A stretch of DNA of 64,000 bases from JAYPWI01 sp964629575 (GTDB lineage Bacteria > Actinomycetota > Acidimicrobiia > Acidimicrobiales > Poriferisodalaceae): positions 1-64,000 of the forward strand of contig CAZVUM010000018.1 of assembly GCA_964629575.1 (NCBI GenBank), given 5' to 3'. The notes under the pieces were generated by a model. The model had not been told where the DNA came from. It saw only the letters and a list, made by a program, of their open reading frames with translations, and ran no database searches. Below, in pieces: positions 1 to 7,919 of this stretch (position 1 is its first letter; every line of letters starts with the position of its first letter). Both the position numbers and the translations under genes were made by a program.

Positions 1-336
1 GGCGATGAGTCGATTCCTCTCAGCGTGTGGAATCGCATTGCGATCGACTTGCTGGTGGCCGCCGGCCTTCCCGAGCCGCGGCTCGAGTACCGGGTTCTTC
101 GGGTGGACGGTTCGCTCGTGGCTCAGGTCGACCTTGGGTACCCGGCGTCCAAGATTGCGATCGAGCTCGACTCCGTGCGCTTCCACCTCAATCGGGAGGC
201 CTTCGAACGTGACCGCCGCCGCTGGAATGCACTGGTCGCCGAGGGGTGGACGGTCCTGGCGTTCACATGGGCCGACTTCATCGATCGCCCGCACGAGGTC
301 ATCGCCCGCGTCCGCGCTGCGCTCGCCAACGCCTGA
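1..336 (+). CDS. DUF559-type endonuclease-domain protein, 3' part
   Basis: The reading frame is open from the first base, so the true start lies outside the window. About 111 C-terminal residues are visible. They resemble the DUF559 / very-short-patch-repair-like endonuclease fold found at the C terminus of many actinobacterial endonuclease-domain proteins. An acidic residue follows a strand in QVDLGYP, then KIAIELDS, then an arginine-rich helix, then the closing strand WTVLAFTW. The pattern fits the D...E core of the restriction-endonuclease-like fold. Many family members carry an N-terminal AbiEi-like domain, but that part is not visible here. A DNA-processing or defence role is inferred from the family. 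Confidence 0.65.
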   Translation, partial: GDESIPLSVWNRIAIDLLVAAGLPEPRLEYRVLRVDGSLVAQVDLGYPASKIAIELDSVRFHLNREAFERDRRRWNALVAEGWTVLAFTWADFIDRPHEVIARVRAALANA

Positions 337-351
337 CCTGTCAGCCCCACT

Positions 352-466
352 CCGAAATTGATGGCTGGCGTGTGCCTCTTCTTGAAATTGATGCTCGCTG
401 TGTACCGAACCGGTACGCGATCGGCCTCAATTTGGGGACCTGGTCCACGCCCGCCATCAATTTCGG
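352..466. repeat. Nested imperfect palindrome between convergent genes
   Basis: The 21-base arms at 352-372 and 446-466 are inverted copies with one mismatch. Inside them is a second, weaker inverted pair (about 382-400 and 417-435) that again contains AAATTGA/TCAATTT. At the centre is a hairpin with arms 402-407 and 411-416 (GTACCG/CGGTAC, loop AAC). The element fills the space between two convergent genes, so it may act as a bidirectional terminator. The AT-rich blocks and the symmetry would also fit a small non-autonomous repeat element. Confidence 0.7.
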
Positions 467-471
467 CGCGG

Positions 472-1731
472 TTACTGGTTCTTGGGGAGTTCGCTGAAAG
501 GGGTGTTGCGGTCGGGGCCGGGCTCTTTGGGGAGGCCGAGGACCCGCTCGCCGATGATGTTGCGCTGTACCTCGTTGGTGCCGCCGTAGATCGACGGCGC
601 GCAGGCGAACATCGCGATCTCGCTGATCGAAGGATCCACCGACGACGAGCGGTACCCCAGCATCCCGTCGGCGCCCGCCGTGGCCAGGCCGTACTCCCGG
701 AAGCGATGGTGGATCTCGGCGTCCATCAGCTTGGCGATGTTGGCCTCGCCACCGGTCCGCTGGCGGCGGTCCTTGGCCCGCTGGATGTTCCAACGGTTCA
801 GCTGGATCAGCGAGTACAACTCCATCGACTGCTGCCGGAACAGGTCATCGTCGAGCCGTCCGAGCTCACGTGCCTTGGTGGTGTAGCGGTCCCACAGCTT
901 CTGCCCCACGCCGGGAGCGTGACCCGAGTTGGAGCCCTTCTTCGCCCCGTCCACGATGTCGCCGGCCCGCCGCTCGAGGTTGTCGGCGATCGACCCGGGG
1001 TTGACCAACACGAAACCGGCCGAGCCACCACCGATCGAGGCCCGCTCGTGGTTGAGCGTGGTGTTGGCGACCCGCCACCCGTCGCCCAGCCCACCGAGGC
1101 GCGCCGCATCTGCGACCCGGGCGTCGCTCAGGAACACCTCGTTGAACATGGAGCGGCCGGTCATCTCCTTGAGCGGCCGCACGTCCACCTCGTCCTGGTG
1201 CATGTCGACGGCGAAGTACGACACGCCTGCATGCTTGGGAACAGAGGCATCGGTGCGGGCGATCAGCATGCCCAGGTCCGCGATGCGGCCGCCCGAGGTC
1301 CACACCTTCTGGCCGTTGACGATCCACTCGTCGCCGTCGCGCTCGGCCTTGGTCTGCAACCCGGCGAGGTCCGACCCAGCGCCGGGCTCTGAGAAGAGCT
1401 GACACCAGGCGTCGGTGCCGCTGAGGATCCTCGGAACGTAGTGGTCGATCTGGTCCTGCGTGCCGTGCTCGGCGATCGTCGGAGCGGCCAGCATGTAGCC
1501 GAGGCCCGGCGGCGGGCCGATCACGCCGAGCTGCCCCAGCGTGCGCATCGCGACCAGCGCCAGACCCTGGCTGAAGCCGCGCCCGTAGGCGTGCTCGGGA
1601 AGGCTCGGGTGGCTCCAACGTGCGTCGAGCATCGCTTGCCACCACTCGCCGACGGTCATGTCGGGGTCCCAGCTGGTGTCCACGAACGACTGGACTTCGG
1701 CGGCAACGGATTCGGGGGTCATCTCTGCCAT
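472..1731 (-). CDS. Acyl-CoA dehydrogenase family protein
   Basis: This is a predicted FAD-dependent acyl-CoA dehydrogenase of 419 residues, which would introduce an alpha,beta double bond into an acyl-CoA thioester in the cytoplasm. The family block SEPGAGSDLAGLQTKAERDG lies near residues 114-133, followed by NGQKVWTSG near 139-147. The C-terminal region carries YGGTNEVQRNIIGERVLG. I chose ATG 1731 because the longer frame runs into the divergent transporter gene and has no family similarity there. A second paralogue lies at 4555-5745. The two share the C-terminal PGPDRNTPF..LPKN ending, so they are probably related specialised enzymes rather than the general fatty-acid enzyme. The substrate is unknown. 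Confidence 0.85.
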   Translation of the reverse strand: MAEMTPESVAAEVQSFVDTSWDPDMTVGEWWQAMLDARWSHPSLPEHAYGRGFSQGLALVAMRTLGQLGVIGPPPGLGYMLAAPTIAEHGTQDQIDHYVPRILSGTDAWCQLFSEPGAGSDLAGLQTKAERDGDEWIVNGQKVWTSGGRIADLGMLIARTDASVPKHAGVSYFAVDMHQDEVDVRPLKEMTGRSMFNEVFLSDARVADAARLGGLGDGWRVANTTLNHERASIGGGSAGFVLVNPGSIADNLERRAGDIVDGAKKGSNSGHAPGVGQKLWDRYTTKARELGRLDDDLFRQQSMELYSLIQLNRWNIQRAKDRRQRTGGEANIAKLMDAEIHHRFREYGLATAGADGMLGYRSSSVDPSISEIAMFACAPSIYGGTNEVQRNIIGERVLGLPKEPGPDRNTPFSELPKNQ

Positions 1732-1799
1732 AGCGGCTTCCAGGCTACGACGACCGGCCCACTCCACCGCACCCGGCGGTACGCTTCGATCCGAAGCGC

Positions 1800-3107
1800 A
1801 TGTCCGATTCACCCTTGCCCGGCGAATCGTCGGCCGGGGACGAACGGTCGGCGGCGCCGCACCGCCAACCAGTCACCACCTTCGCCTCGCTCCGCGTGCC
1901 GGCCTACCGGGTGCTGTGGTGGAGCGCGGTGTACTCGTTCATGGGCGTGCAGATGCAGATGCTCCTGCGGGGGTTGCTGGCGTGGGATCTCACCGAACGC
2001 GAGGGCGCTCTCGGCACCGTGTTTCTCGTCTTCGGCCTCGCCATGCTCGTCACCACACCGCTCGGTGGCGTGGCTGCGGATCGCTTCTCGAAACGATGGC
2101 TGCTCTTCTGGGGTCAGCTCTTCATCACGCTCGGGGCCGTCGGAATGGGCATCGCGGTCATCGCGGGTGTCGAGCAGTTTTGGATGCTGCTGGCGGTGAG
2201 CTTCCTGCAGGGTTCGATGTTCGGGCTCACCGGCCCGGCCCGTGTCAGCTTCAGCCGCGAACTCGTCGGCCCCGAGCTTCTGGCCAACGCCATCACGCTC
2301 GCCACGCTCTCCATGAGCACCACCCGAATCTTCGCCCCGTCGCTCGCCGGCGCGCTTGCGGGATGGGCGCTGTTCGGAATCGGCGGGGCATACGTCGTGG
2401 CGGCGTTCTTCAGCATGGTCAGCGCCGTCCTCACGTTCCGGTTGCCGACCACCGAGGTCGTCCGGTCGGACCGCAACCCGCTCCAGGAGATCGCCGACGG
2501 CTTCCGCTACGTCGCCGAACGACCGCCCCTTCGCCGCTTGGTGCTGGCGTCGACGGTCGTCATCATGTTCGGGTTCAACTACATCTCGTTCATGCCGGCG
2601 TTGGTCGAGGGAATCTTCGAGCTGGGTGAAGGGTCCGTCGGCTTCATGAGCACCGCCAGCTCCATCGGCGCCGTCGCCGTGTCGATCCCACTGGCGTCGC
2701 GGGCCAACACGCCACGCGCCCGCTCGCTGATCGTGATGTTCGGCGTTGGGTTCGGGGGCTTCGTGATGTTGCTCAGCGTGGCGCCGAGCTACTGGACCGC
2801 AGTGCTCGTGGTCATCCTGATCGGAGCGGCGACGACAGGTTTCCAGTCGCTCACCGCAGCGGTCGCGCTCGCCGACGCGGACGAGCATCACCAGGGAAGG
2901 GTGCAGTCTCTGATGCAACTGGCCTTCGCGGGCTTCGGGATCGCGGCGCTGCCACTCGGACTGCTCGCCGAGGCGATCGGGTTGCGGCCGGCGATGGCGA
3001 TCATGGGCGCGATCCCGCTTCTCGCCGTCGCCGCATTCGCGGCAGGGGAGGGCTTCATCAGCCGTCGCCACCGGGTGATCGTCCCGCCCGCTGACGCGGC
3101 CGGCTGA
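1800..3107 (+). CDS. MFS transporter (EntS/TMS type)
   Basis: This is a 435-residue major facilitator superfamily permease with about twelve hydrophobic segments. It starts with a hydrophilic tail of about 30 residues, followed by FASLRVPAYRVLWW, which is typical of the MFS_3/enterobactin-exporter-like branch. A loop motif of the type GGVAADRFSKRW lies after the second/third transmembrane segment. It is divergent from the acyl-CoA dehydrogenase, with only 68 bases between the starts, so the two probably share a regulatory region. The likely role is export of a small organic molecule or drug, by family inference; the substrate cannot be read from the sequence. Confidence 0.85.
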   Translation: MSDSPLPGESSAGDERSAAPHRQPVTTFASLRVPAYRVLWWSAVYSFMGVQMQMLLRGLLAWDLTEREGALGTVFLVFGLAMLVTTPLGGVAADRFSKRWLLFWGQLFITLGAVGMGIAVIAGVEQFWMLLAVSFLQGSMFGLTGPARVSFSRELVGPELLANAITLATLSMSTTRIFAPSLAGALAGWALFGIGGAYVVAAFFSMVSAVLTFRLPTTEVVRSDRNPLQEIADGFRYVAERPPLRRLVLASTVVIMFGFNYISFMPALVEGIFELGEGSVGFMSTASSIGAVAVSIPLASRANTPRARSLIVMFGVGFGGFVMLLSVAPSYWTAVLVVILIGAATTGFQSLTAAVALADADEHHQGRVQSLMQLAFAGFGIAALPLGLLAEAIGLRPAMAIMGAIPLLAVAAFAAGEGFISRRHRVIVPPADAAG

Positions 3108-3144
3108 ACTCCGTCGGACCGATCGGGTGTGACAGGCTCGTCCG

Positions 3145-4371
3145 GTGGCGAGGAGAAGGACCTGGCGCGGCCGCGAGGCACCGGACGATTCCGATCGTTC
3201 CGCAGGGTTCGTGATCGACGGCGACTTCGAGCGGTTCAGCCAGGTCGACGATGTGTTCAACCGGTCGTTCTGGGACGAGCGGGTCCACAGCGACACGACC
3301 GACCGCTTCTACGCCACCTACCGCGAACCGCTGCTCGAATGGCGAAACGCGCGGGGTTTTCGACGCCTCGACTACGCGCTCCGCAACGCGGGATGGCATG
3401 TGGCGGACCACTTCGCCGAGCTGAACGAAGACGACGACAGGCGTGAAGGCTTCCTCGACCCGCTGTCGGTCCTGCGGGACGCGTCGGACGAGAAGGCCGA
3501 CCTGGGGTCGCCCGCCGAGGCGGCGGCCAACGTCAAGCAGGTGGCGCACACCTTCGGCGCCGACCTCGTCGGTGTCGCGTCATATGACGAACGGTGGCAA
3601 TACACGCAGCGTTACTCGCGCCGTGTCGAAGGTGAGAAGCCGAATGACATCGGTGACGGCATCTCCCACGTGATCGTCATCGGCCAAGCGATGGACGCCG
3701 CTCTCATCTCCACCGCGCCGAGCGCGCTCGCAGGTGCGGCCACCGGCCTCGGCTACAGCCAGGACGCCCTCGTTCTGCTGGCGGTCGCGCAGTACCTCCG
3801 CAACCTCGGCTACCAGGCCGTCCCCACGATGAACGACACCGCGCTCGCGATTCCCTATGCGATCAAGGCGGGACTGGGTGAATACGGACGCCACGGTCTC
3901 GTGATCACGCCCGAACACGGCGCCAACGTGCGCTTCGGTCGGATCTACACGGATCTCCCGCTCGTGACCGATGTGCCGATCCGCTTCGGGGTCGCGGAGA
4001 TGTGCGATCTCTGCCGGCGCTGTTCGCACGACTGCCCGGCCAACGCGATTCCCGCCGGCGATCCGAACACCGAGCGATACAACCAGTCGAACATCGCGGG
4101 CGTCACGAAGTGGTCCGTCGACGGTGAGAAGTGCTTCGGCTACTGGGCGGCGATCAACAGCGACTGTTCGGTGTGTATCCGCGTGTGCCCCTACACCCGT
4201 GACTACACCGACCGCCGAAACCGGTGGTGGCTACGGCTCGCCGGGTCGCGGCTTCGACGGCTGGCCCTGTGGCTCGATGGACGCTCGGACCGAGGGACCC
4301 GGGTCAGCTCCACAGCGTGGTGGCCGGAGGGATCGACCCCGGTCGAGATCACCAAGCGCCCACACGCCTGA
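3145..4371 (+). CDS. Reductive-dehalogenase-like double [4Fe-4S] protein
   Basis: This 408-residue protein has the corrinoid/iron-sulfur core of the RdhA/QueG superfamily. NDTALAIPYAIKAGLGEYGR and ITPEHGANVRFGRIYTDLPL closely follow RdhA consensus blocks. The first cluster motif is C287-x2-C290-x2-C293-x3-C297-P. The second is C330-x10-C341-x2-C344-x3-C348-P, the RdhA-like arrangement. The N terminus has no twin-arginine signal or hydrophobic segment, so the protein is probably cytoplasmic, unlike respiratory RdhA. It also lacks the C-terminal flavin/ferredoxin reductase part of known catabolic RdhA. The C-terminal tail is basic and tryptophan-rich. The start is GTG 3145. Reductive removal of halogen is the family role; the actual reaction here is inference. 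Confidence 0.75.
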   Translation: MARRRTWRGREAPDDSDRSAGFVIDGDFERFSQVDDVFNRSFWDERVHSDTTDRFYATYREPLLEWRNARGFRRLDYALRNAGWHVADHFAELNEDDDRREGFLDPLSVLRDASDEKADLGSPAEAAANVKQVAHTFGADLVGVASYDERWQYTQRYSRRVEGEKPNDIGDGISHVIVIGQAMDAALISTAPSALAGAATGLGYSQDALVLLAVAQYLRNLGYQAVPTMNDTALAIPYAIKAGLGEYGRHGLVITPEHGANVRFGRIYTDLPLVTDVPIRFGVAEMCDLCRRCSHDCPANAIPAGDPNTERYNQSNIAGVTKWSVDGEKCFGYWAAINSDCSVCIRVCPYTRDYTDRRNRWWLRLAGSRLRRLALWLDGRSDRGTRVSSTAWWPEGSTPVEITKRPHA

Positions 4372-4373
4372 AA

Positions 4374-4412
4374 GTTGAGCAACTTTGGTGTCAGGCACCG
4401 ATGTTGCTCAAC
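4374..4412 (+). terminator. Hairpin after the RdhA-like gene
   Basis: A perfect 10-base inverted repeat (GTTGAGCAAC at 4374-4383, GTTGCTCAAC at 4403-4412) starts two bases after the stop codon of the preceding gene. The loop contains GGTGTCAGGCACC, similar to the arms of the terminator at 10254-10302. No clear T-tract follows, so termination is inferred from position and symmetry only. Confidence 0.5.
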
Positions 4413-4428
4413 TTGGCCTGCTCAACTT

Positions 4429-4539
4429 GGCAGTCCGCAGACGAGCGAGCGCAGCGAACGAGGAGTGCGGCGAAGCGTTGCCGGGCGTGCCGTGGCAGTC
4501 CGCAGATGAGCGAGCGCAGCGAGCGAGGAGTGCGGCGAA
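4429..4539. repeat. Two direct copies of a 46-base dispersed repeat
   Basis: Units 4429-4474 and 4494-4539 are both 46 bases long and differ at two positions. Each contains GAGCGAGCGCAGCGA followed by CGAGGAGTGCGGCGAA. A third, inverted and more diverged copy is at 14859-14917. It includes the flanking GCCGGGCGTGCC that joins the two units here. This is an intergenic repeat family located at gene 3' ends. Confidence 0.75.
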
Positions 4540-4554
4540 AAACAGCTGCGAAAC

Positions 4555-5745
4555 TCAGTTCTTCGGGAGTTCCCGGAACGGCGTGTTGCGGTCGGGTCCC
4601 GGTTCGCGGGGCAGGCCGAGTGCGCGTTCGCCCAGCGTGTTCCGCTGGATCTCGTCGGTGCCGCCGCCGAGGCTCATCCCCCGGCAGTTGAGGATGTGGA
4701 AGCTGAAGTAGTCGTCGTGCTCGTGCTCGGGATCGTCGGCCTCGTCCCGCCATGCTGGACCGGCGGGGAAGGCGAGCGCCGCAGCCATGTCGGCTGCGGC
4801 CCGTCCCTGCCGGGTTCGCCACAGCTTTCCGACCGATGGATGCGGCTGCCGTTGACCGAGCAGGTTCACGATGCGCTCGCCGGTGGTGAGGCGAGCGAGG
4901 TCCTGCCGAATCAGCGGGTCGCCGAGACGTCCCCGATCGCCCGCGAGCTCGACGAGCTGGCCGACAGGAATCGGCACGCGGCCCGACTTGGATCGCTGAT
5001 CGCCTGAGTTCTGCATCGAGGCGACGCCGGTCTGGACCCGCTCGTGAGCCAGCAGGGCGACGGCCATGCGCCATCCGTCGTTGATCTCTCCCACCACGTG
5101 GTCGCGGGGCAGACGCGCCTCGTCGATGAAGATCTCGTTGAACTCGGCATCTCCGGTCATCTGCCGCAGCGGCCGCACCTCCACCCCTGGCTGCTCGACC
5201 GGGAGAACGAACATGGTGATCCCGGCGTGCTTGGGTGCGTCGTGATCGGTTCGGGCGAGAAGGATCGCGAACTGGCTGTGCTGAGCTCCCGACGTCCACA
5301 CCTTCTGACCGCTCACGACCCATTCGTCACCGTCGAGGTCGGCCCGCGTCTGTAGCCCGGCCAGATCCGAACCGGCGCCGGGCTCGGAGTACATCTGGCA
5401 CCAGATCTCCTCGCCGCGGAGGCCCGGGCGCAGGAACCGGTCTTGGAGCATGGCCGAGCCGTGGTCGCGGATGACGGGAAGCGCCATCCCGACGCCGATC
5501 CCGAACGCCGAGTCCTCGCGGGGCACCCGGCGTCGCGATTCTTCGGCGTAGACGGCGGCGAACTCGGGCGGGTGGTCGTGCCCGGCGTGTTCGGGCCGAT
5601 ACCCGAACCCCGCCAGCCCGGCGTCGTAGAGGGCTGCCCTCCAGGCCTTGGCCCGGGCCAGACCGTCGCCTGGTTCGGCGAGAACTGTCGGCGTCGTCAC
5701 GCCGAAGAAGTGACGGACGTGGCTCCTGAACTCGTCTGGTGTCAC
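4555..5745 (-). CDS. Acyl-CoA dehydrogenase family protein, second paralogue
   Basis: This 396-residue FAD-dependent acyl-CoA dehydrogenase homologue carries WCQMYSEPGAGSDLAGLQTR near residues 115-134 and SGQKVWTSG near 145-153. The C-terminal part has GGGTDEIQRNTLGERALGLP. Start ATG 5745 gives a normal N-terminal helix (TPDEFRSHVRHFFG). The family usually transfers electrons to ETF. The gene is divergent from a TauD dioxygenase gene, about 70 bases apart, and convergent with the RdhA-like gene. Its paralogue lies at 472-1731. Context suggests oxidation of an unusual CoA ester in the same catabolic region; the specific substrate is not known. Confidence 0.87.
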   Translation of the reverse strand: MTPDEFRSHVRHFFGVTTPTVLAEPGDGLARAKAWRAALYDAGLAGFGYRPEHAGHDHPPEFAAVYAEESRRRVPREDSAFGIGVGMALPVIRDHGSAMLQDRFLRPGLRGEEIWCQMYSEPGAGSDLAGLQTRADLDGDEWVVSGQKVWTSGAQHSQFAILLARTDHDAPKHAGITMFVLPVEQPGVEVRPLRQMTGDAEFNEIFIDEARLPRDHVVGEINDGWRMAVALLAHERVQTGVASMQNSGDQRSKSGRVPIPVGQLVELAGDRGRLGDPLIRQDLARLTTGERIVNLLGQRQPHPSVGKLWRTRQGRAAADMAAALAFPAGPAWRDEADDPEHEHDDYFSFHILNCRGMSLGGGTDEIQRNTLGERALGLPREPGPDRNTPFRELPKN

Positions 5746-5815
5746 GGCCTTCCTCGCCTTGTCGACGTCGTCGCTAACCTACAGAACGTCGGTGGCGCCG
5801 AATCGAGGGGGTTCG

Positions 5816-6661
5816 ATGCGAGTCGAGGCGACAGACATCGGGGACTACAACCGCATCCGCGTCGAGCCGGTCACCGGCTCGATCGGCGCCGAGATCAGCA
5901 ACGTCGACCTGCGAGAGATCGACGACGAACTGATCGCGGAGATCCACGACGCGTGGATGAACCACAAGGTGCTGTTCTTCCGCGACCAAGACCTCACCCA
6001 CGACCAGCACATCGCCTACGGCCGTGCGCTGGGACCTCTGGAGGTCCACCCGTTCGTCGAGCACGTCGAGGGGCATCAGGAGGTGATGATCCTCGAGTCG
6101 ACGCCCGAGAAGTTCACGGCCGCCGAGCAGTGGCACAGCGACGTCACCTTCCGTGAGTGCCCGCCGCTGGGGTCGGTTCTGCTCGGTCGGGTCATCCCTC
6201 CCTACGGCGGTGATACCTGCTGGGCGAACATGGAGCTCGCCTACGAACGGCTGCCCGACGACATCAAGGAGCAGATCGACGGCAGGTATGCGATCCACTC
6301 CTACGTGAAGGCCTTCGGGCGCGGCATGAGCGAGGAGCGACTCGCGGAGACCTACGAGAAGTTCCCCGACCAGAAGCACCCGCTGGTGCGCACCCACCCG
6401 GTGACGGGGCGCAAGAGTCTCTACGTCAACCGCATCTTCACGCTCACGATCGACGGAATGACGCCCGAGGAGAGTCGGCCGTTGCGCCACCGGTTGTTCG
6501 AGGAGGCGCTGGTGCCCGAATACCAGTGCCGTTTCAGGTGGCGCGCCAACTCGATCGCCCAGTGGGACAACCGCTGCACCCAGCACTATGCGGTTCCCGA
6601 CTACGGGGGCCACCCGCGACGGGTCGAACGGGTGACCCTGGCCGGAGACCGGCCGGTGTGA
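5816..6661 (+). CDS. TauD/TfdA family Fe(II)/2-oxoglutarate dioxygenase
   Basis: This 281-residue non-haem iron dioxygenase carries the metal-binding facial triad as H107-x-D109 (QWHSDVTF) and a distal histidine near 257 (NRCTQHYAVPDY). The family hydroxylates substrates such as taurine, alkyl sulfates or phenoxyacetates at the expense of 2-oxoglutarate and oxygen. I chose ATG 5816 because GAGGGGG lies just upstream, and conserved sequence begins soon after it. The track 55 bases downstream leads to a P450 gene, so the two are probably cotranscribed. A paralogue at 10302-11144 shares HPLVRTHPVTGRK and WDNRC.QHYAV. The substrate is unknown. Confidence 0.88.
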   Translation: MRVEATDIGDYNRIRVEPVTGSIGAEISNVDLREIDDELIAEIHDAWMNHKVLFFRDQDLTHDQHIAYGRALGPLEVHPFVEHVEGHQEVMILESTPEKFTAAEQWHSDVTFRECPPLGSVLLGRVIPPYGGDTCWANMELAYERLPDDIKEQIDGRYAIHSYVKAFGRGMSEERLAETYEKFPDQKHPLVRTHPVTGRKSLYVNRIFTLTIDGMTPEESRPLRHRLFEEALVPEYQCRFRWRANSIAQWDNRCTQHYAVPDYGGHPRRVERVTLAGDRPV

Positions 6662-6663
6662 AT

Positions 6664-6757
6664 CTGCGCGTGAGCGATGTCGAAGGCGTTGCGAACTCGC
6701 GGCGAGGGGTCTGCGCATGAGCGATGCCGAAGGCGTTGCGAACTCGCAGCGAGACTT
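6664..6757. repeat. 47-base tandem duplication covering the P450 start
   Basis: Bases 6664-6710 and 6711-6757 are tandem copies with period 47 and about six differences, mostly at the distal end. The second copy contains the ATG and first codons of the P450 gene. The first copy supplies the upstream GAGGGG (6704-6709) that serves as its ribosome binding site. Because 47 is not a multiple of three, the first copy is out of frame with the P450. Confidence 0.85.
6670..6720 (+). promoter_or_regulatory. Possible 16-codon leader ORF overlapping the P450 start
   Basis: The duplicated copy of the P450 start keeps a GTG (6670) followed by VSDVEGVANSRRGVCA and a TGA at 6718-6720. That stop overlaps the P450 ATG at 6717 as ATGA. 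This geometry is what translational coupling uses. Whether the leader is translated is inference; its own ribosome binding site is weak. Confidence 0.35.
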
Positions 6758-7919
6758 TGCGACCGACTGGGATTTCGCCGATCCGGAGTGGGTCGCGGAT
6801 CCGTACCCGATCTGGGAGGAGCTGCGCGGTCAGTGCCCGATGGCGCACACCAAGCGGTTCAACGACGGGATGTGGCTGCCGCTCAGGTTCGACGACCTCG
6901 TGGAGATCGCCACCGACACAGAAACGTTCTCGTCGCACCACGATGGCATCCAACGAGGCGCGCCGGTGCCCCGTGCCCAGTTGCCGCCCATCCACTCCGA
7001 TCCGCCCGATCATCTGGAAATCCGACGCGCGATCTTGCCGTTCTTCGCTCCACGCCAGACAGAGCGGTGGCGCGAGACGATCACAGCGCACTGCGAGGAA
7101 CTGGCTGCGGTCATCGCAGAGCGCGGCCGTGGCGATGCAGCGGTGGACTACGCCCAGCACATTCCGGTCGGCGCGATCGCGGCGATTCTCGGCATCGACC
7201 CCGAACGCGGTGACGACTTCCGCCGGTGGCTACATCTTCTGCTCGAGGTCGGCCCCGCCGATCCGACGGCGCTCCAACAGGGGATGAGCGAGATCCGGGA
7301 ATACATGGCCGAGGTCATGGCCAAGCGGCGGGTCGAGCCGGGCGACGACCTCATCAGCCACCTCGTGACCACCGAGCTGGCCGGTGAGCCCCTCGACGAC
7401 GACCTGATCCAGAGGATCCTCGTGCTGCAGCTGGTGGCCGGAATCGACACCACCTGGAGTTCGATCGGTGCAGCATTGCTCCACCTCGCGCGTCATCCCG
7501 CCGACCGTCGACGGCTCGTCGACGAACCAGAGCTGCTTCCGATCGCCACCGAGGAGCTTCTGCGGGCCTACGCGCCGGTCAACGTCACACGGCGTGTCAC
7601 GCGCGACGTCGAGATCGGCGGTGTGCAGATGGCCGAGGGAGAGTACGTGATGATGTCCTTCCCGACGGCGTGTCGCGACCCGGAGCAGTTCGACGCGGCC
7701 GACGAGGTGATCATCGATCGCGCGGAGAACCGGCACATCGCGTTCGGGGCGGGCATCCACCGCTGTCTCGGGTCCAACCTCGCCCGGCTGGAGATGCATG
7801 TGGCGCTCGCGACCTGGCTGCGTCACATGCCCGAGTTCGAGCTCGCGCCCGATCAGCCCGTCGAGTGGTCCCGCGGCCAGATCCGTGGCCCCCGGTCGAT
7901 TCCCATCGTGGTGACGTGA
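6717..7919 (+). CDS. Cytochrome P450
   Basis: This 400-residue soluble bacterial P450 monooxygenase has the I-helix oxygen-activation motif AGIDTTWS near residue 241, the ExxR motif in EELLRAYAP, and the haem-ligand loop FGAGIHRCLGSNLA with the cysteine at 350. It needs an external ferredoxin and reductase; none is encoded nearby. The stop overlaps the next gene start as GTGA, so P450, nitronate-monooxygenase-like and CoA-transferase genes form one operon. The N terminus (DWDFADPEWVADPYPIWEEL) is shared with the P450s at 13015-14202 and 14935-16146. Hydroxylation of a hydrophobic acid or terpenoid is a reasonable family-based guess. Confidence 0.93.
   Translation: MSDAEGVANSQRDFATDWDFADPEWVADPYPIWEELRGQCPMAHTKRFNDGMWLPLRFDDLVEIATDTETFSSHHDGIQRGAPVPRAQLPPIHSDPPDHLEIRRAILPFFAPRQTERWRETITAHCEELAAVIAERGRGDAAVDYAQHIPVGAIAAILGIDPERGDDFRRWLHLLLEVGPADPTALQQGMSEIREYMAEVMAKRRVEPGDDLISHLVTTELAGEPLDDDLIQRILVLQLVAGIDTTWSSIGAALLHLARHPADRRRLVDEPELLPIATEELLRAYAPVNVTRRVTRDVEIGGVQMAEGEYVMMSFPTACRDPEQFDAADEVIIDRAENRHIAFGAGIHRCLGSNLARLEMHVALATWLRHMPEFELAPDQPVEWSRGQIRGPRSIPIVVT

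Noticed and set aside
1809..3296. 495-residue minus-strand ORF opposite the MFS gene
   Set aside because: Composition is the Arg/Asp/Glu/His-rich pattern typical of the antisense of a GC-rich gene, and the plus strand has a clear transporter.
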